Positions 7,583-14,964 of a stretch of DNA of 52,254 nt are shown here, in pieces (within the stretch, counting starts at the first letter, position 1; each line of letters starts with the position of its first letter). The position numbers and the translations under genes are program-made. Origin of the DNA: Candidatus Bathyarchaeota archaeon (lineage in GTDB: Archaea > Thermoproteota > Bathyarchaeia > Bathyarchaeales > Bathycorpusculaceae); assembly GCA_003165195.1 (NCBI GenBank), contig PLSP01000145.1, positions 13,598-65,851 of the forward strand. The letters run 5' to 3'. Under the pieces are notes generated by a model. It was not told the DNA's origin and searched no databases. It worked only from the letters and a program-made list of their open reading frames with translations.

Positions 7583-8521
7583 TTGGGTAAAGGGTCTGGT
7601 TATGGAAAAGTAATCTTATTCGGAGAACACTTCGTTGTATATGGTATGCCCGGCATTGTCTCTGCTATTGACTCTACTGATGCAGAAGTAACAAAGGCGG
7701 TAAAAGGCATAAATATTAAAGACGAGCGGAAAACCGCCAAAGGTTACAGCGAAAAAAAGCGCCTCCAACAAATCGAATCCATAGAGCGAATGCTTAAAGC
7801 AATGGAGGTCGATCCGAAAATCGGTTTGGACATTTGGATAGGCGGCTCCTTGCCGGGCTTTAGCGGTTTAGGCGCTTCGGCGGCAAGTAGCGTCGCCATC
7901 GCTAAAGCCATTGCCCAGGAACTTAGTTTGCAAATCCCGGATGAAAGAATAAACCAAATCGCTTATGAAGCGGAAAAAGCGTACGCTGGCAACCCTTCAG
8001 GTATTGACAACACTGCAGCAACCTACGGCGGGCTGATGTGGTTCAAAAAGAGTATGGCTAGCGGACCCGACACAGTTGAGAAACTGCACATGCGTAAACC
8101 TGTCGAAATAGTCATTGGCAGCACAGGCAAAGTAGCCAACACCAAAGCCATGGTGGAAGGCGTTGCCGAACGCAAAAAGAAAAATCCTCAAAAATACGAC
8201 CCCTTATTTAAACAGGCAGAAAGCTTGGCTGTTGCAGGACGCAGAGCGCTTGAAGCATCCGACCTCAAGAAATTAGGCGACCTTATGAACGAAAACCATC
8301 GTTTGCTCCAAGAAATCGGTATATCTAGTAAAGAACTTGATATGCTTGTAGACTTGGCGCGTAAGCAAGGCGCTTTTGGGGCAAAACTGACTGGGGGGGG
8401 AGGCGGCGGTTGTATGATTGCGTTGACGCCGGGCAAGGATTTGCAAGGTAAAGTTTTAAGCGCCATTAAGAGCCTAGGGTTTGAAGTTCTAGGAACGAAA
8501 ATTGGCGTAAACCCTTATTAA
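7583..8521 (+). CDS. mvk: mevalonate kinase
   Basis: GHMP-family kinase, 312 residues, phosphorylating mevalonate to mevalonate 5-phosphate with ATP; first step after HMG-CoA reductase in isoprenoid lipid synthesis. Motif 1 is VILFGEHFVVYGMPGI near residues 10-25. Motif 2, the glycine-rich phosphate loop, is LPGFSGLGASAASS near 93-106 with the following helix. Motif 3 is LTGGGGGGCMIALTP near 270-284. Length and motif spacing match archaeal mevalonate kinases. The start is TTG at 7583, nine bases after AAGGAG (7568-7573). Motif 3 is encoded by an uninterrupted run of eight G bases at 8393-8400, an unusual homopolymer within an essential gene. It provides the substrate for the dehydratase encoded at 12.07-13.64 kb. 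Confidence 0.94.
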   Translation: MGKGSGYGKVILFGEHFVVYGMPGIVSAIDSTDAEVTKAVKGINIKDERKTAKGYSEKKRLQQIESIERMLKAMEVDPKIGLDIWIGGSLPGFSGLGASAASSVAIAKAIAQELSLQIPDERINQIAYEAEKAYAGNPSGIDNTAATYGGLMWFKKSMASGPDTVEKLHMRKPVEIVIGSTGKVANTKAMVEGVAERKKKNPQKYDPLFKQAESLAVAGRRALEASDLKKLGDLMNENHRLLQEIGISSKELDMLVDLARKQGAFGAKLTGGGGGGCMIALTPGKDLQGKVLSAIKSLGFEVLGTKIGVNPY

Positions 8522-8537
8522 AACTGGAGAAAAAGGC

Positions 8538-8545
8538 TTTTTTTT
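8538..8545 (+). terminator. oligo-T terminator after mvk
   Basis: A run of eight T on the plus strand begins 17 bases after the mvk stop, preceded by GAAAAAGGC. T-rich runs without a stem are the usual archaeal terminator. Confidence 0.6.
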
Positions 8546-8905
8546 CCTTCACTTTCTACCTTGATATTTTGTTTTAGGAAGTTCACTGCGTCATTCTGCA
8601 TGTCCTTATTGGCTAACTATAGAATAGTGGCCGCTTTGCGGAAAACTATTAATCTATTTGGCGTGACCGCTAGTCTGTTGCTAAATTGGCTTTTACGTGT
8701 TAATTCCTCCTCATTTTGAAAGTAAAGTAGCGAATCGAGCCTTCTCTGCTGAGTTCAGCTTGACAGCAGCAACTGCATTTAGAAGCTTAGCAATCAAACA
8801 GAACCAAGAATGCCTTGTAATTCGTCTCAGACTTCTTAATTCGCCGGTTTCTTTGGTGGATAGCCATATTAGGCGGTGTTTACCTGAGTGGCTTAGGTGT
8901 CACCG
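8546..8905. other. gene-free stretch with one hairpin
   Basis: About 360 bases with no convincing gene. A stepped inverted repeat is seen at 8623-8650: AATAGT (8623-8628) and ACTATT (8645-8650) outside, CCGC (8631-8634) and GCGG (8638-8641) inside, loop TTT. Short open frames occur on the plus strand but have no recognisable composition, so this may be decayed DNA leading into the nitroreductase pseudogene. Confidence 0.35.
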
Positions 8906-9440
8906 ATGGAGTTTATGGCTGTTATAACTTCCAGAAAAAGCATACGGCACTTTTTAGATAAACCTGTTGAAGAAGAAAAGTTGATGAAAATTTAGGAGGC
9001 GGCGCGGCGGGCGCCAAGCTGGGCTAACAAGCAGGGCTGCAGATACATCATCGTAAAAGACAAAAGCCGCAATCGAGAAGTTAGCAACTGGGTTTACCAG
9101 CTGGCTAAAAGAGGTGCCGGTTATAATAGCTGTGAGCATTGACCCCAAAGATTCAGGTTCACATAACAGCATGGATTACTATCTTGTCGACGCAGGCATA
9201 TCAATGGAGCATGTTATTTTGGCGGCGACGGATTTGGGGCTTGGAACCTGTTGGATAAGCGGATTCGACGAAGCCACAGTTAAGAAAATTCTGGAGGTGC
9301 CCGCAAGCGTGCGGGTTGTTGCGATGACTCCTCTAGGGTATCCGGCGCTGTTGAGTGAGAAAAACAAGACTATGCGGGAATTTGTTAAAGCATCTCAGAA
9401 AAAGCCGCTGGAGGAGATTGTTCACCGGGAAAAATGGTGA
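8906..9440 (+). pseudogene. nitroreductase-family flavoprotein, disrupted by a stop and a frameshift
   Basis: Translating in sections restores a normal FMN-dependent nitroreductase of about 178 residues. From ATG 8906 the protein starts MEFMAVITSRKSIRHFLD, the family N-terminus with the FMN-phosphate-binding RKSIR motif. It then meets an in-frame TAG at 8993-8995, after MKI, where relatives have Leu (MKILEAA). The same frame continues as EAARRAPSWANKQG and YIIVKDKSR. About position 9070 an extra base shifts the frame, and it resumes as IEKLATGF and VPVIIAVSIDPKDSG. The intact 3' part contains AATDLGLGTCWISGF, MTPLGYP and the closing EIVHREKW. One nonsense and one frameshift mutation make this a pseudogene, unless both are sequencing errors. 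Confidence 0.85.
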
Positions 9441-9528
9441 CTCATTATAGAAAATTCTTTCGCGCTGGCTTTTCCCGAAATCGCACCGATTGCAGCTTAA
9501 TTTTAGTAATCGAGGCGAAAGCGATTAG

Positions 9529-10330
9529 TTACTTCTTTTCCAATTGGCAATTTCTTCTAATCTTGAACTCCAAATGCCATTTCCCATTAAAGTTCTCGAT
9601 GTCTCGCCCGAAGGTTCGCTCGTCATCGGAGGACCCGGGGTTCGTTGCAGGCTCCTTGATGGTGTTTGGCCATTCCTTGTCTTTTTCCTCTTGGGTTTTT
9701 GGTGAACACAAAAGGTATCCAGCAAAGTTGATGAAGAACTCCCCCATCAGATTGTCGTGCTCTCCTGAAATCGACTTTGCGAGATCCGCGATTTGTTTCT
9801 CTAAATCGATTTTCTTTTGTTCCAATGAGCTAACGAGGGCGGAAATGACTTTGACCGTCGCCTTCGTCGCATTTAGCTGGTTAACAACGTCAGCTAATTC
9901 AGCGGTCAATTTGGCCAGCAAATCTATCAGTTCGGTCACCCTTGAGGCTCTATACGCCTGACTGCGAACTGAACAATCCAACCAACACTTGGGATCGGGC
10001 TTGAGAACCGCCATCGGTGCATCGACTATGGTTCTCTTGTTCGTTGGAATCACTTGCCCTGGCGGCACCGTGCGGCCAAGTCTTTTGCTCTCCTGTGCAT
10101 TCCGCTGTCCCGACCACCGAAACGCGATCATCGACAATCCAGCCCGCAAGTTTGCCAAAGATTGGGTCAAAAAATGGGTGGGGTGCGTCTGTATTCTTAG
10201 TAACGGTCACTGCGGTCAGGATCACTGCAACATCTTTACAACAGCACTCCTGCTTCTCGGTCGTTGGAGTGGTTTTATCTTCCTCAGGCTGCTTTCCCTT
10301 GTCTACCTTCTTCTCTCCGCGTTCGCTCAT
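9529..10330 (-). pseudogene. frameshifted unknown gene, coiled-coil centre
   Basis: Two minus-strand frames join into one protein of about 266 residues. The 5' frame starts at ATG 10328-10330 and is highly charged (SERGEKKVDKGKQPEED), then Cys-rich (ECCCKD), then IFGKLAGWIVDDRVSVVGTAE. Near 10085-10100 the coding sense moves by one base into the second frame, which continues with ESKRLGRTVPPGQVIPTNKR, a Leu-rich coiled coil (ELIDLLAKLTAELADVV and LVSSLEQKKIDLEKQIADL) and GEFFINFAGYLLCSP, ending at 9529. I do not recognise the family. There is a TATA-like TTTATG near 10371-10378 upstream. The gene may be dead, carry a sequencing error, or be a recoded gene. It shares a gene-poor stretch with the broken nitroreductase. 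Confidence 0.5.
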
Positions 10331-10428
10331 AAAAAAAACCGCCCTTCACTAAAAGAAAGAAAGGAACTGGGAGGCATAAATCTTTTTTTTCTTTCGAGTT
10401 GTTTGACCTTGCAAAAGCGTCTACTAAA

Positions 10429-10707
10429 TTAGTTTATGAAATGCGGTGCAATTTCGGGACAGAGATGTGTGAAAACTCCTAAATGCTTATATTTGTAGCG
10501 CGCCGCGCAAGCATAAAAAAAGATGTAAATGATTGATAAGGCGAAAATCATGAAGAACAAGGAAGGTACTTTTTGGATCACGCTATGTTCCTCGGTAAAG
10601 ATCCAGTGTTTGTGAACTGAACCATAAACCCCTTCATATATTTCGGGGACAAAGTCAAATACCCTTTTGCCACAAACGTCACAGTTATAACCTGCGCTTA
10701 TGCGATT
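10429..10707 (-). other. small zinc-ribbon plus membrane-segment ORF lacking a usual start codon
   Basis: The minus strand is open from 10707 to TAA at 10429-10431 and gives a plausible protein of about 90 residues. First comes a CxxC knuckle (YNCDVCGKRVFDF), then EGVYGSVHKHWIFTEE, then one hydrophobic helix (SLFFMIFALSIIYIFFYAC) and a short basic tail ending CPEIAPHFIN. No ATG, GTG or TTG precedes the CxxC in this frame; only AAG-AAT-CGC-ATA-AGC follows the upstream TAA, so ATA would have to serve as start. A TATA-like TTTATAAAAG lies just upstream on this strand. It may be the 3' remnant of a larger gene or a gene with a rare start. The reading frame is seen; existence as a gene is uncertain. 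Confidence 0.35.
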
Positions 10708-10708
10708 C

Positions 10709-10717
10709 TTTTATAAA
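10709..10717 (+). promoter_or_regulatory. TATA box for the decarboxylase/aconitase-X operon
   Basis: TTTTATAAAT is a near-ideal archaeal TATA element. With a 25-base spacing transcription would start around 10740, some 15 bases ahead of the TTG start at 10756. The element is partly symmetric and could also serve the minus-strand ORF. Confidence 0.6.
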
Positions 10718-10755
10718 TCTTCAACAGGTTATTTTGGAAAAAGAGGGACTAAAAA

Positions 10756-12063
10756 TTGGGTTTGCGCGCCTTCATTGAAATGCTACAAAAAAACCGTCAA
10801 TTAACCAAAATCACAAAGCCAGTCAGCACCGAGTACGAGTTGGCGGGCGTAATCAACGCTCTAGGGGAAAAGCCAGTCTATTTTGAGCACGTTAAAGAGT
10901 CAATTTACCCAGTTGTGGCAGGACTGGTTTCTTCTAAAGAGCTAATCGCGAACTCTCTTGGTATAGAAAAAGCTTTGTTGCTGCCTAAATTGTCTGGTGC
11001 GATTGAGCATCCTGTGTCGCCGCAGATGGTGAAAAAAGCCATTTGCCAAGAAGTAGTGGAAACAAACGTGGACCTAACTACGCTGCCAATCATGCGCTAC
11101 ACTGAGAAAGATGGTGGAAAATACATCGCCTCAGCCGTTTCAATAATCAAGGATCCTCAGCTTGGCAGAAACATGTGTTTCCACCGCCTTATGCTCAAAG
11201 ACAAAAACCACTTTGTCGTGAGAATCGTGGAAGACCGTGGAACCGACACGGCACTCAAACGATCAGGCGGCGAACTTGACATTGCTATATGTATTGGCAA
11301 CTCGACTGCAGTGTTGCTTGCAGCCGCAACTTCGCTGCGTAAAGGCGTAGACGAGTTGGGGATGGCGAACGCACTTGAAAAAACTGAGTTGGCAAGGTGC
11401 AAGACGGTTGATTTGGAGGTTCCAGCAGACTCCGAGTTCGTGCTGGAAGGCAGAATTACCAAAGAGAAAGCCTCTGAGGGTCCATTTCTGGACTTGACGG
11501 GTGTTGTAGATCGGATCCGCCAGCAGCCAGTAATCGAAATTAAATGCATTACACGCCGCAAAAACCCAATTTATCAAACCATACTTGCAGGCAAAAACGA
11601 GCACAAGTTCCTTATGGGTATGCCAAAAGAACCCACTATCTATAATGAAGTCAACAAGGTGTGTCAATGCAAAGACGTCTACATCACGCCGGGCGGATGC
11701 AGCTGGTTGCACGCGGTCGTGCAAATTAAAAAGCAAAACCCAGATGATGGCAAAAAAGCTATAGCAGCTGCGTTTGAGGGACATAAATCACTGAAGCACT
11801 GCGTGATTGTAGATGAGGACATTAACATTTATGACCCGCACGAGGTGGAGTGGGCGCTCGCGACAAGGTTCCAAGCTGACAAAAACGCTGTAGTGCTCTC
11901 AAACCAGCCAGGCTCATCACTGGACCCTTCAGGCGACCTCTCTGAAGGCAAGAAAGCAACGACTGCCAAAGTAGGCTTAGACGCAACCGTCCCATTAGTA
12001 ACCACTGGTAAGGGTTTCAAAAGAGAAGAATACATAAAAGTTGACCTAAACAGGTATCTGTGA
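10756..12063 (+). CDS. UbiD-family decarboxylase, predicted trans-anhydromevalonate 5-phosphate decarboxylase
   Basis: A 435-residue UbiD-type enzyme, expected to use prenylated FMN made by a UbiX partner (not in this window). Family features: the N-terminal LRAFIEMLQKN segment, RYTEKDGGKYI and the NMCFHRLMLKDKNHFVVRI core near 137-155, LEVPADSEFVLEGRI near 219-233, EGPFLDLTG near 241-249 (acidic residue beside the cofactor pocket) and GCSWLHAVVQIKKQ near 315-328. In the archaeal mevalonate pathway this family removes CO2 from trans-anhydromevalonate phosphate to give isopentenyl phosphate. Direct contact with the aconitase-X genes that make that substrate argues for this role over an aromatic-acid decarboxylase. 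The start is TTG at 10756, and the stop overlaps the next gene. Confidence 0.88.
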   Translation: MGLRAFIEMLQKNRQLTKITKPVSTEYELAGVINALGEKPVYFEHVKESIYPVVAGLVSSKELIANSLGIEKALLLPKLSGAIEHPVSPQMVKKAICQEVVETNVDLTTLPIMRYTEKDGGKYIASAVSIIKDPQLGRNMCFHRLMLKDKNHFVVRIVEDRGTDTALKRSGGELDIAICIGNSTAVLLAAATSLRKGVDELGMANALEKTELARCKTVDLEVPADSEFVLEGRITKEKASEGPFLDLTGVVDRIRQQPVIEIKCITRRKNPIYQTILAGKNEHKFLMGMPKEPTIYNEVNKVCQCKDVYITPGGCSWLHAVVQIKKQNPDDGKKAIAAAFEGHKSLKHCVIVDEDINIYDPHEVEWALATRFQADKNAVVLSNQPGSSLDPSGDLSEGKKATTAKVGLDATVPLVTTGKGFKREEYIKVDLNRYL

Positions 12064-12068
12064 TCAGT

Positions 12069-13268
12069 ATGCAGCTAACAAAGCAAGAACAAAAAATGCT
12101 TGACGGCGCCGAAGGTTACGCTGTTCGCAAAAGCATGGAAATCCTCGTTGCACTTGGCGAGATTTACGGTGCCAAAAGCCTAATTGACGTGGGCAGCGTC
12201 CAGGTTTCAGGCGTATCCTACAACAACCTAGGCGATGCAGGCTTAGAATTCCTTGACGAGTTGGCTAAAGACGGCAAAGTTCGAGTGCTTACCACCCTCA
12301 ACCCGGCAGGTATGGATTTGGAGAACTGGCGGCAACTGGGAATTAGCCCCGAATTTGCCGAAAAACAAAACCTCGTCATAAAAGCCTTCGAAAAAATGGG
12401 GATCATTATTAGTTGCACATGTACCCCCTACTTGATTGGAAACTTGCCGCTTTTCGGTGAACACATAGCATGGTCGGAAAGTAGCGCAGTCACGTTTGCG
12501 AACTCGGTGATAGGCGCAAAAACCAACAAGGAAGGTGGGCCATCTGCATTGGCGGCAGCGTTTGTGGGCAAAACCCCCTGTTACGGCTTGCATTTGGATG
12601 AGAATCGCGTTCCCGATGTCCATGTGAAAGTGAACACTGAACTAACCAAGCTCTCAGATTGGGGCGCCTTAGGGTACGCGATTGGCAAAAAAGTAGAAAA
12701 CAAAATCCCCTACATAACAGGCGTGTCGTCGGCAAATTTGGACGACCTTAAATCGTTCTGCGCTTCGGTGGTAACTTATGGCGCTAAACCGCTTTTCTAC
12801 ATCAAAGGCATGACGCCTGCTTCTGAACAACAGACCCCGCCAAAAGAAACCATCGCAGTTGACCAAGCAGACATAAAAAATGCCTACGATAATATCAACG
12901 ACCAGGTTACCGACATTGAACTTGTTTGCGTTGGCTGTCCCCACTGCTCAATCAATGAAATCGCTAAAGTCGCTGAGTTGGTAGAGGGTAAGAAGGTAGC
13001 AGACGGAACAGAATTCTGGGTCGCAACTTCACGAACTGCAAAGCAGTTGGCGGATAAACGGGGCTACACGGCGGTCATTGAGGAGGCAGGCGGCAAATTT
13101 GCATGTGACACCTGTATGGCTGTGGCGCCTCTTAAGGGCAGGTTCAAGTCTTTGGCGACCACGTCGGCGAAAGGGTGTTTCTACTCGAGGCAGAACCTTA
13201 TGAAAACTAAGATGGGCAGTATAGAGGAATGCGTGCAGGCGGCGGTGTCGGGAAAATGGAACAGTTGA
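12069..13268 (+). CDS. aconitase X large subunit, predicted phosphomevalonate dehydratase catalytic subunit
   Basis: About 399 residues of the aconitase-X (formerly DUF521) family. In archaea the heterodimer dehydrates mevalonate 5-phosphate to trans-anhydromevalonate 5-phosphate using an Fe-S cluster. Cluster-ligand candidates are the Cys in ISCTCTPYLIGN, in CVGCPHCSINE and in KFACDTCMAV, all in the expected order. The MQLTKQEQKMLDG N-terminus is typical, so I place the start at ATG 12069; a GTG at 12060 would overlap the stop of the decarboxylase and adds only three residues. The small subunit overlaps the 3' end. Gene order decarboxylase-large-small supports one operon for two consecutive pathway steps. 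Confidence 0.92.
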   Translation: MQLTKQEQKMLDGAEGYAVRKSMEILVALGEIYGAKSLIDVGSVQVSGVSYNNLGDAGLEFLDELAKDGKVRVLTTLNPAGMDLENWRQLGISPEFAEKQNLVIKAFEKMGIIISCTCTPYLIGNLPLFGEHIAWSESSAVTFANSVIGAKTNKEGGPSALAAAFVGKTPCYGLHLDENRVPDVHVKVNTELTKLSDWGALGYAIGKKVENKIPYITGVSSANLDDLKSFCASVVTYGAKPLFYIKGMTPASEQQTPPKETIAVDQADIKNAYDNINDQVTDIELVCVGCPHCSINEIAKVAELVEGKKVADGTEFWVATSRTAKQLADKRGYTAVIEEAGGKFACDTCMAVAPLKGRFKSLATTSAKGCFYSRQNLMKTKMGSIEECVQAAVSGKWNS

Positions 13269-13642
13269 AAGGTAGAATAATTTACAATGGCAAAGCGCAG
13301 GGTGAAGCGCTAGTAACTAGTCAACCTATATCGTTTTACGGTGGAGTAGACCCCGATACGGGTATAGTTATCGAGAAAGGGCACGAACTGCAGGGACAAA
13401 GCGTTAAAGGCAAAATTCTCGTATTCCCAACAGGCAAAGGCTCAACTGTTGGCTCCTACACGTTGTACCGTATGAAAAAGAACAACACGGCACCAGCAGG
13501 CATGATAAACAAGGAATGCGAAACAGTCGTCGCAGTCGGCGCCATCATCAGCGAAATCCCATGCATAGACAAAATCGACATAGCAAAAATCAAAACAGGC
13601 GACCATATCAGTATTCAAGAAAACAAAATTGAAATAAACTAA
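13256..13642 (+). CDS. aconitase X small (swivel) subunit, predicted phosphomevalonate dehydratase subunit
   Basis: A 128-residue swivelling-domain subunit (formerly DUF126) that completes the active site of the aconitase-X large subunit. The signature KILVFPTGKGSTVGSYTLY near residues 55-74 carries the catalytic Ser region; the preceding SFYGGVDPDTGIV is also conserved. An open frame extends back to 13229, but the ATG at 13256 matches the family N-terminus (MEQLKGRII) and overlaps the stop of the large subunit by 13 bases, suggesting coupled translation. The sequence is complete and ordinary. The gene is followed by a T-rich stretch and a convergent minus-strand gene. Confidence 0.92.
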   Translation: MEQLKGRIIYNGKAQGEALVTSQPISFYGGVDPDTGIVIEKGHELQGQSVKGKILVFPTGKGSTVGSYTLYRMKKNNTAPAGMINKECETVVAVGAIISEIPCIDKIDIAKIKTGDHISIQENKIEIN

Positions 13643-13762
13643 GCTTTTTTCTAAACTGCGGTTTGCTTACCTAATGTTAACAAAACTACCATGTTATTGG
13701 GTCTAGAACAAGTAGTTTTTCACCAAGTTGCAAAGTTTCTAAAGTGATTATTCATCCTGTTG

Positions 13763-14692
13763 TCATTTAATGTTTTTTGTAATCCAGTCACCTACTGCTG
13801 TTTCAGTAGGCGTCCCACGTATTCCATAATTGTCGTTTGCACTATTCCAGTAAACGATCCAGCAGCCTTTAAGTCCCATGCTTTTGAAAAGATTAAGTCC
13901 GCTGATAATGTAGTTGGTCTGTGCAGCACTATTGGTTGTTGACATGCCAAACTCAGTTATTACCACATTTTTGTGGGTTATCGACTGCAAGTTTTGGATG
14001 AAATGCGGAGACAAAACTAGAAAGGAATTCATGTAAATGTCTAACCCGACAAAGTTGAGTTTCTGGCTCAGCACAATTGGTATGTTACTTCGAAGCACAT
14101 AGCCTATTCCAAAATTGGTGTATAACTCAGCCGGTAGATTGTGGGATTCAACAATTGAGTAAATATTGTTAAAGTTAGATATGATTTCATCATCCGTAAA
14201 CAACGCGCCGACATCCCAACCAGAGGACGTTTCAGGTTCATTCATGATTTGAATATACGTCAAGTTACCGCCCCAGCGGTCAAGGTAATAGTTTATCGTG
14301 TCAGCAGACTCATAGTTTTGAATAACAAGCGCGACAGATATCCCATAGTAACTGGTGGCGGCGAAAAACATGTCAGTCATCTGATTGTCAATATCATTGG
14401 GGTCAAGTGGGTTACAGACAAGGTTTATTCGGATAACTTTAAAGCCTAAATCATAGATTTGGGTGACTTGCCCGTAAATTTGGCTGAGGTTATCTTGCTC
14501 ATAAACATAGTGTATGCCAACTTGGAAGCCTGAGTTCGAGTCTCTTGAGGCTGACGTGTAATAGTCATATGGGTAGTAAAGTTGAATGAAGAAAAACATT
14601 ACACAAAGAGTGATAACGATGAGGTTTTTTACCAAACTTTTATTCGTGAACCTAACTAAACCTTGAAGCAGGCTTGAAGATACCTTACCCAT
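13763..14692 (-). CDS. membrane-anchored glycoside-hydrolase-like TIM-barrel protein
   Basis: About 309 residues with one N-terminal membrane segment (VKNLIVITLCVMFFFIQLYY near 21-40) and an external catalytic domain. The domain resembles clan-A glycosidases (cellulase/xylanase-type TIM barrels): IQIMNEPE near 147-153 supplies the acid/base Glu after Asn, and VVITEFGMS near 243-251 supplies the nucleophile Glu at the end of a strand. FKVIRINLVCNP and a C-terminal GCWIVYWNSAND with an active-site-type Trp also fit. The start is taken as ATG 14692: AAATATAAAAAG (14714-14725) is a TATA box that puts the transcript start right at this codon, ruling out the longer frame to 14749. The adjacent divergent glycosyltransferase suggests a role in surface glycans. 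The substrate is unknown. Confidence 0.7.
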   Translation of the reverse strand: MGKVSSSLLQGLVRFTNKSLVKNLIVITLCVMFFFIQLYYPYDYYTSASRDSNSGFQVGIHYVYEQDNLSQIYGQVTQIYDLGFKVIRINLVCNPLDPNDIDNQMTDMFFAATSYYGISVALVIQNYESADTINYYLDRWGGNLTYIQIMNEPETSSGWDVGALFTDDEIISNFNNIYSIVESHNLPAELYTNFGIGYVLRSNIPIVLSQKLNFVGLDIYMNSFLVLSPHFIQNLQSITHKNVVITEFGMSTTNSAAQTNYIISGLNLFKSMGLKGCWIVYWNSANDNYGIRGTPTETAVGDWITKNIK

Positions 14693-14713
14693 AGCTATCC
14701 ATACGCTGCCATA

Positions 14714-14725
14714 CTTTTTATATTT
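14714..14725 (-). promoter_or_regulatory. TATA box, likely leaderless transcript of the glycosidase-like gene
   Basis: AAATATAAAAAG on the minus strand is centred about 27 bases upstream of ATG 14692. It predicts a leaderless mRNA, common in archaea. Confidence 0.55.
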
Positions 14726-14964
14726 AATGAACATTTGACTAAAAATCAAGTAGCATCTTTTGGGACAAGTGCAAAATAATTTTTATTTTAGCTAACTATA
14801 CTGATAACTCGGTGTGTATGAAACGCCTCGTCTACACATAACAGTACTTTTTCATCTGGGAATGTAGTAAATTTCTACTAATCGCGTCCTTAAGCAAGCT
14901 TTTAAGCCTAACCTATGAAAGAATAGCCCGCTTTGGCATCTAATCTTGAAGGGCAGAGAAGCAT

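Noticed and set aside
8993-8995. In-frame TAG as a pyrrolysine codon
   Set aside because: The position is Leu in nitroreductases, pyrrolysine enzymes are methylamine methyltransferases, and a second lesion (frameshift) lies 75 bases downstream. Decay is the simpler reading.
13229-13255. Upstream start for the aconitase-X small subunit
   Set aside because: The extra nine residues (Gly/Arg-rich) do not match the family N-terminus; ATG 13256 does.
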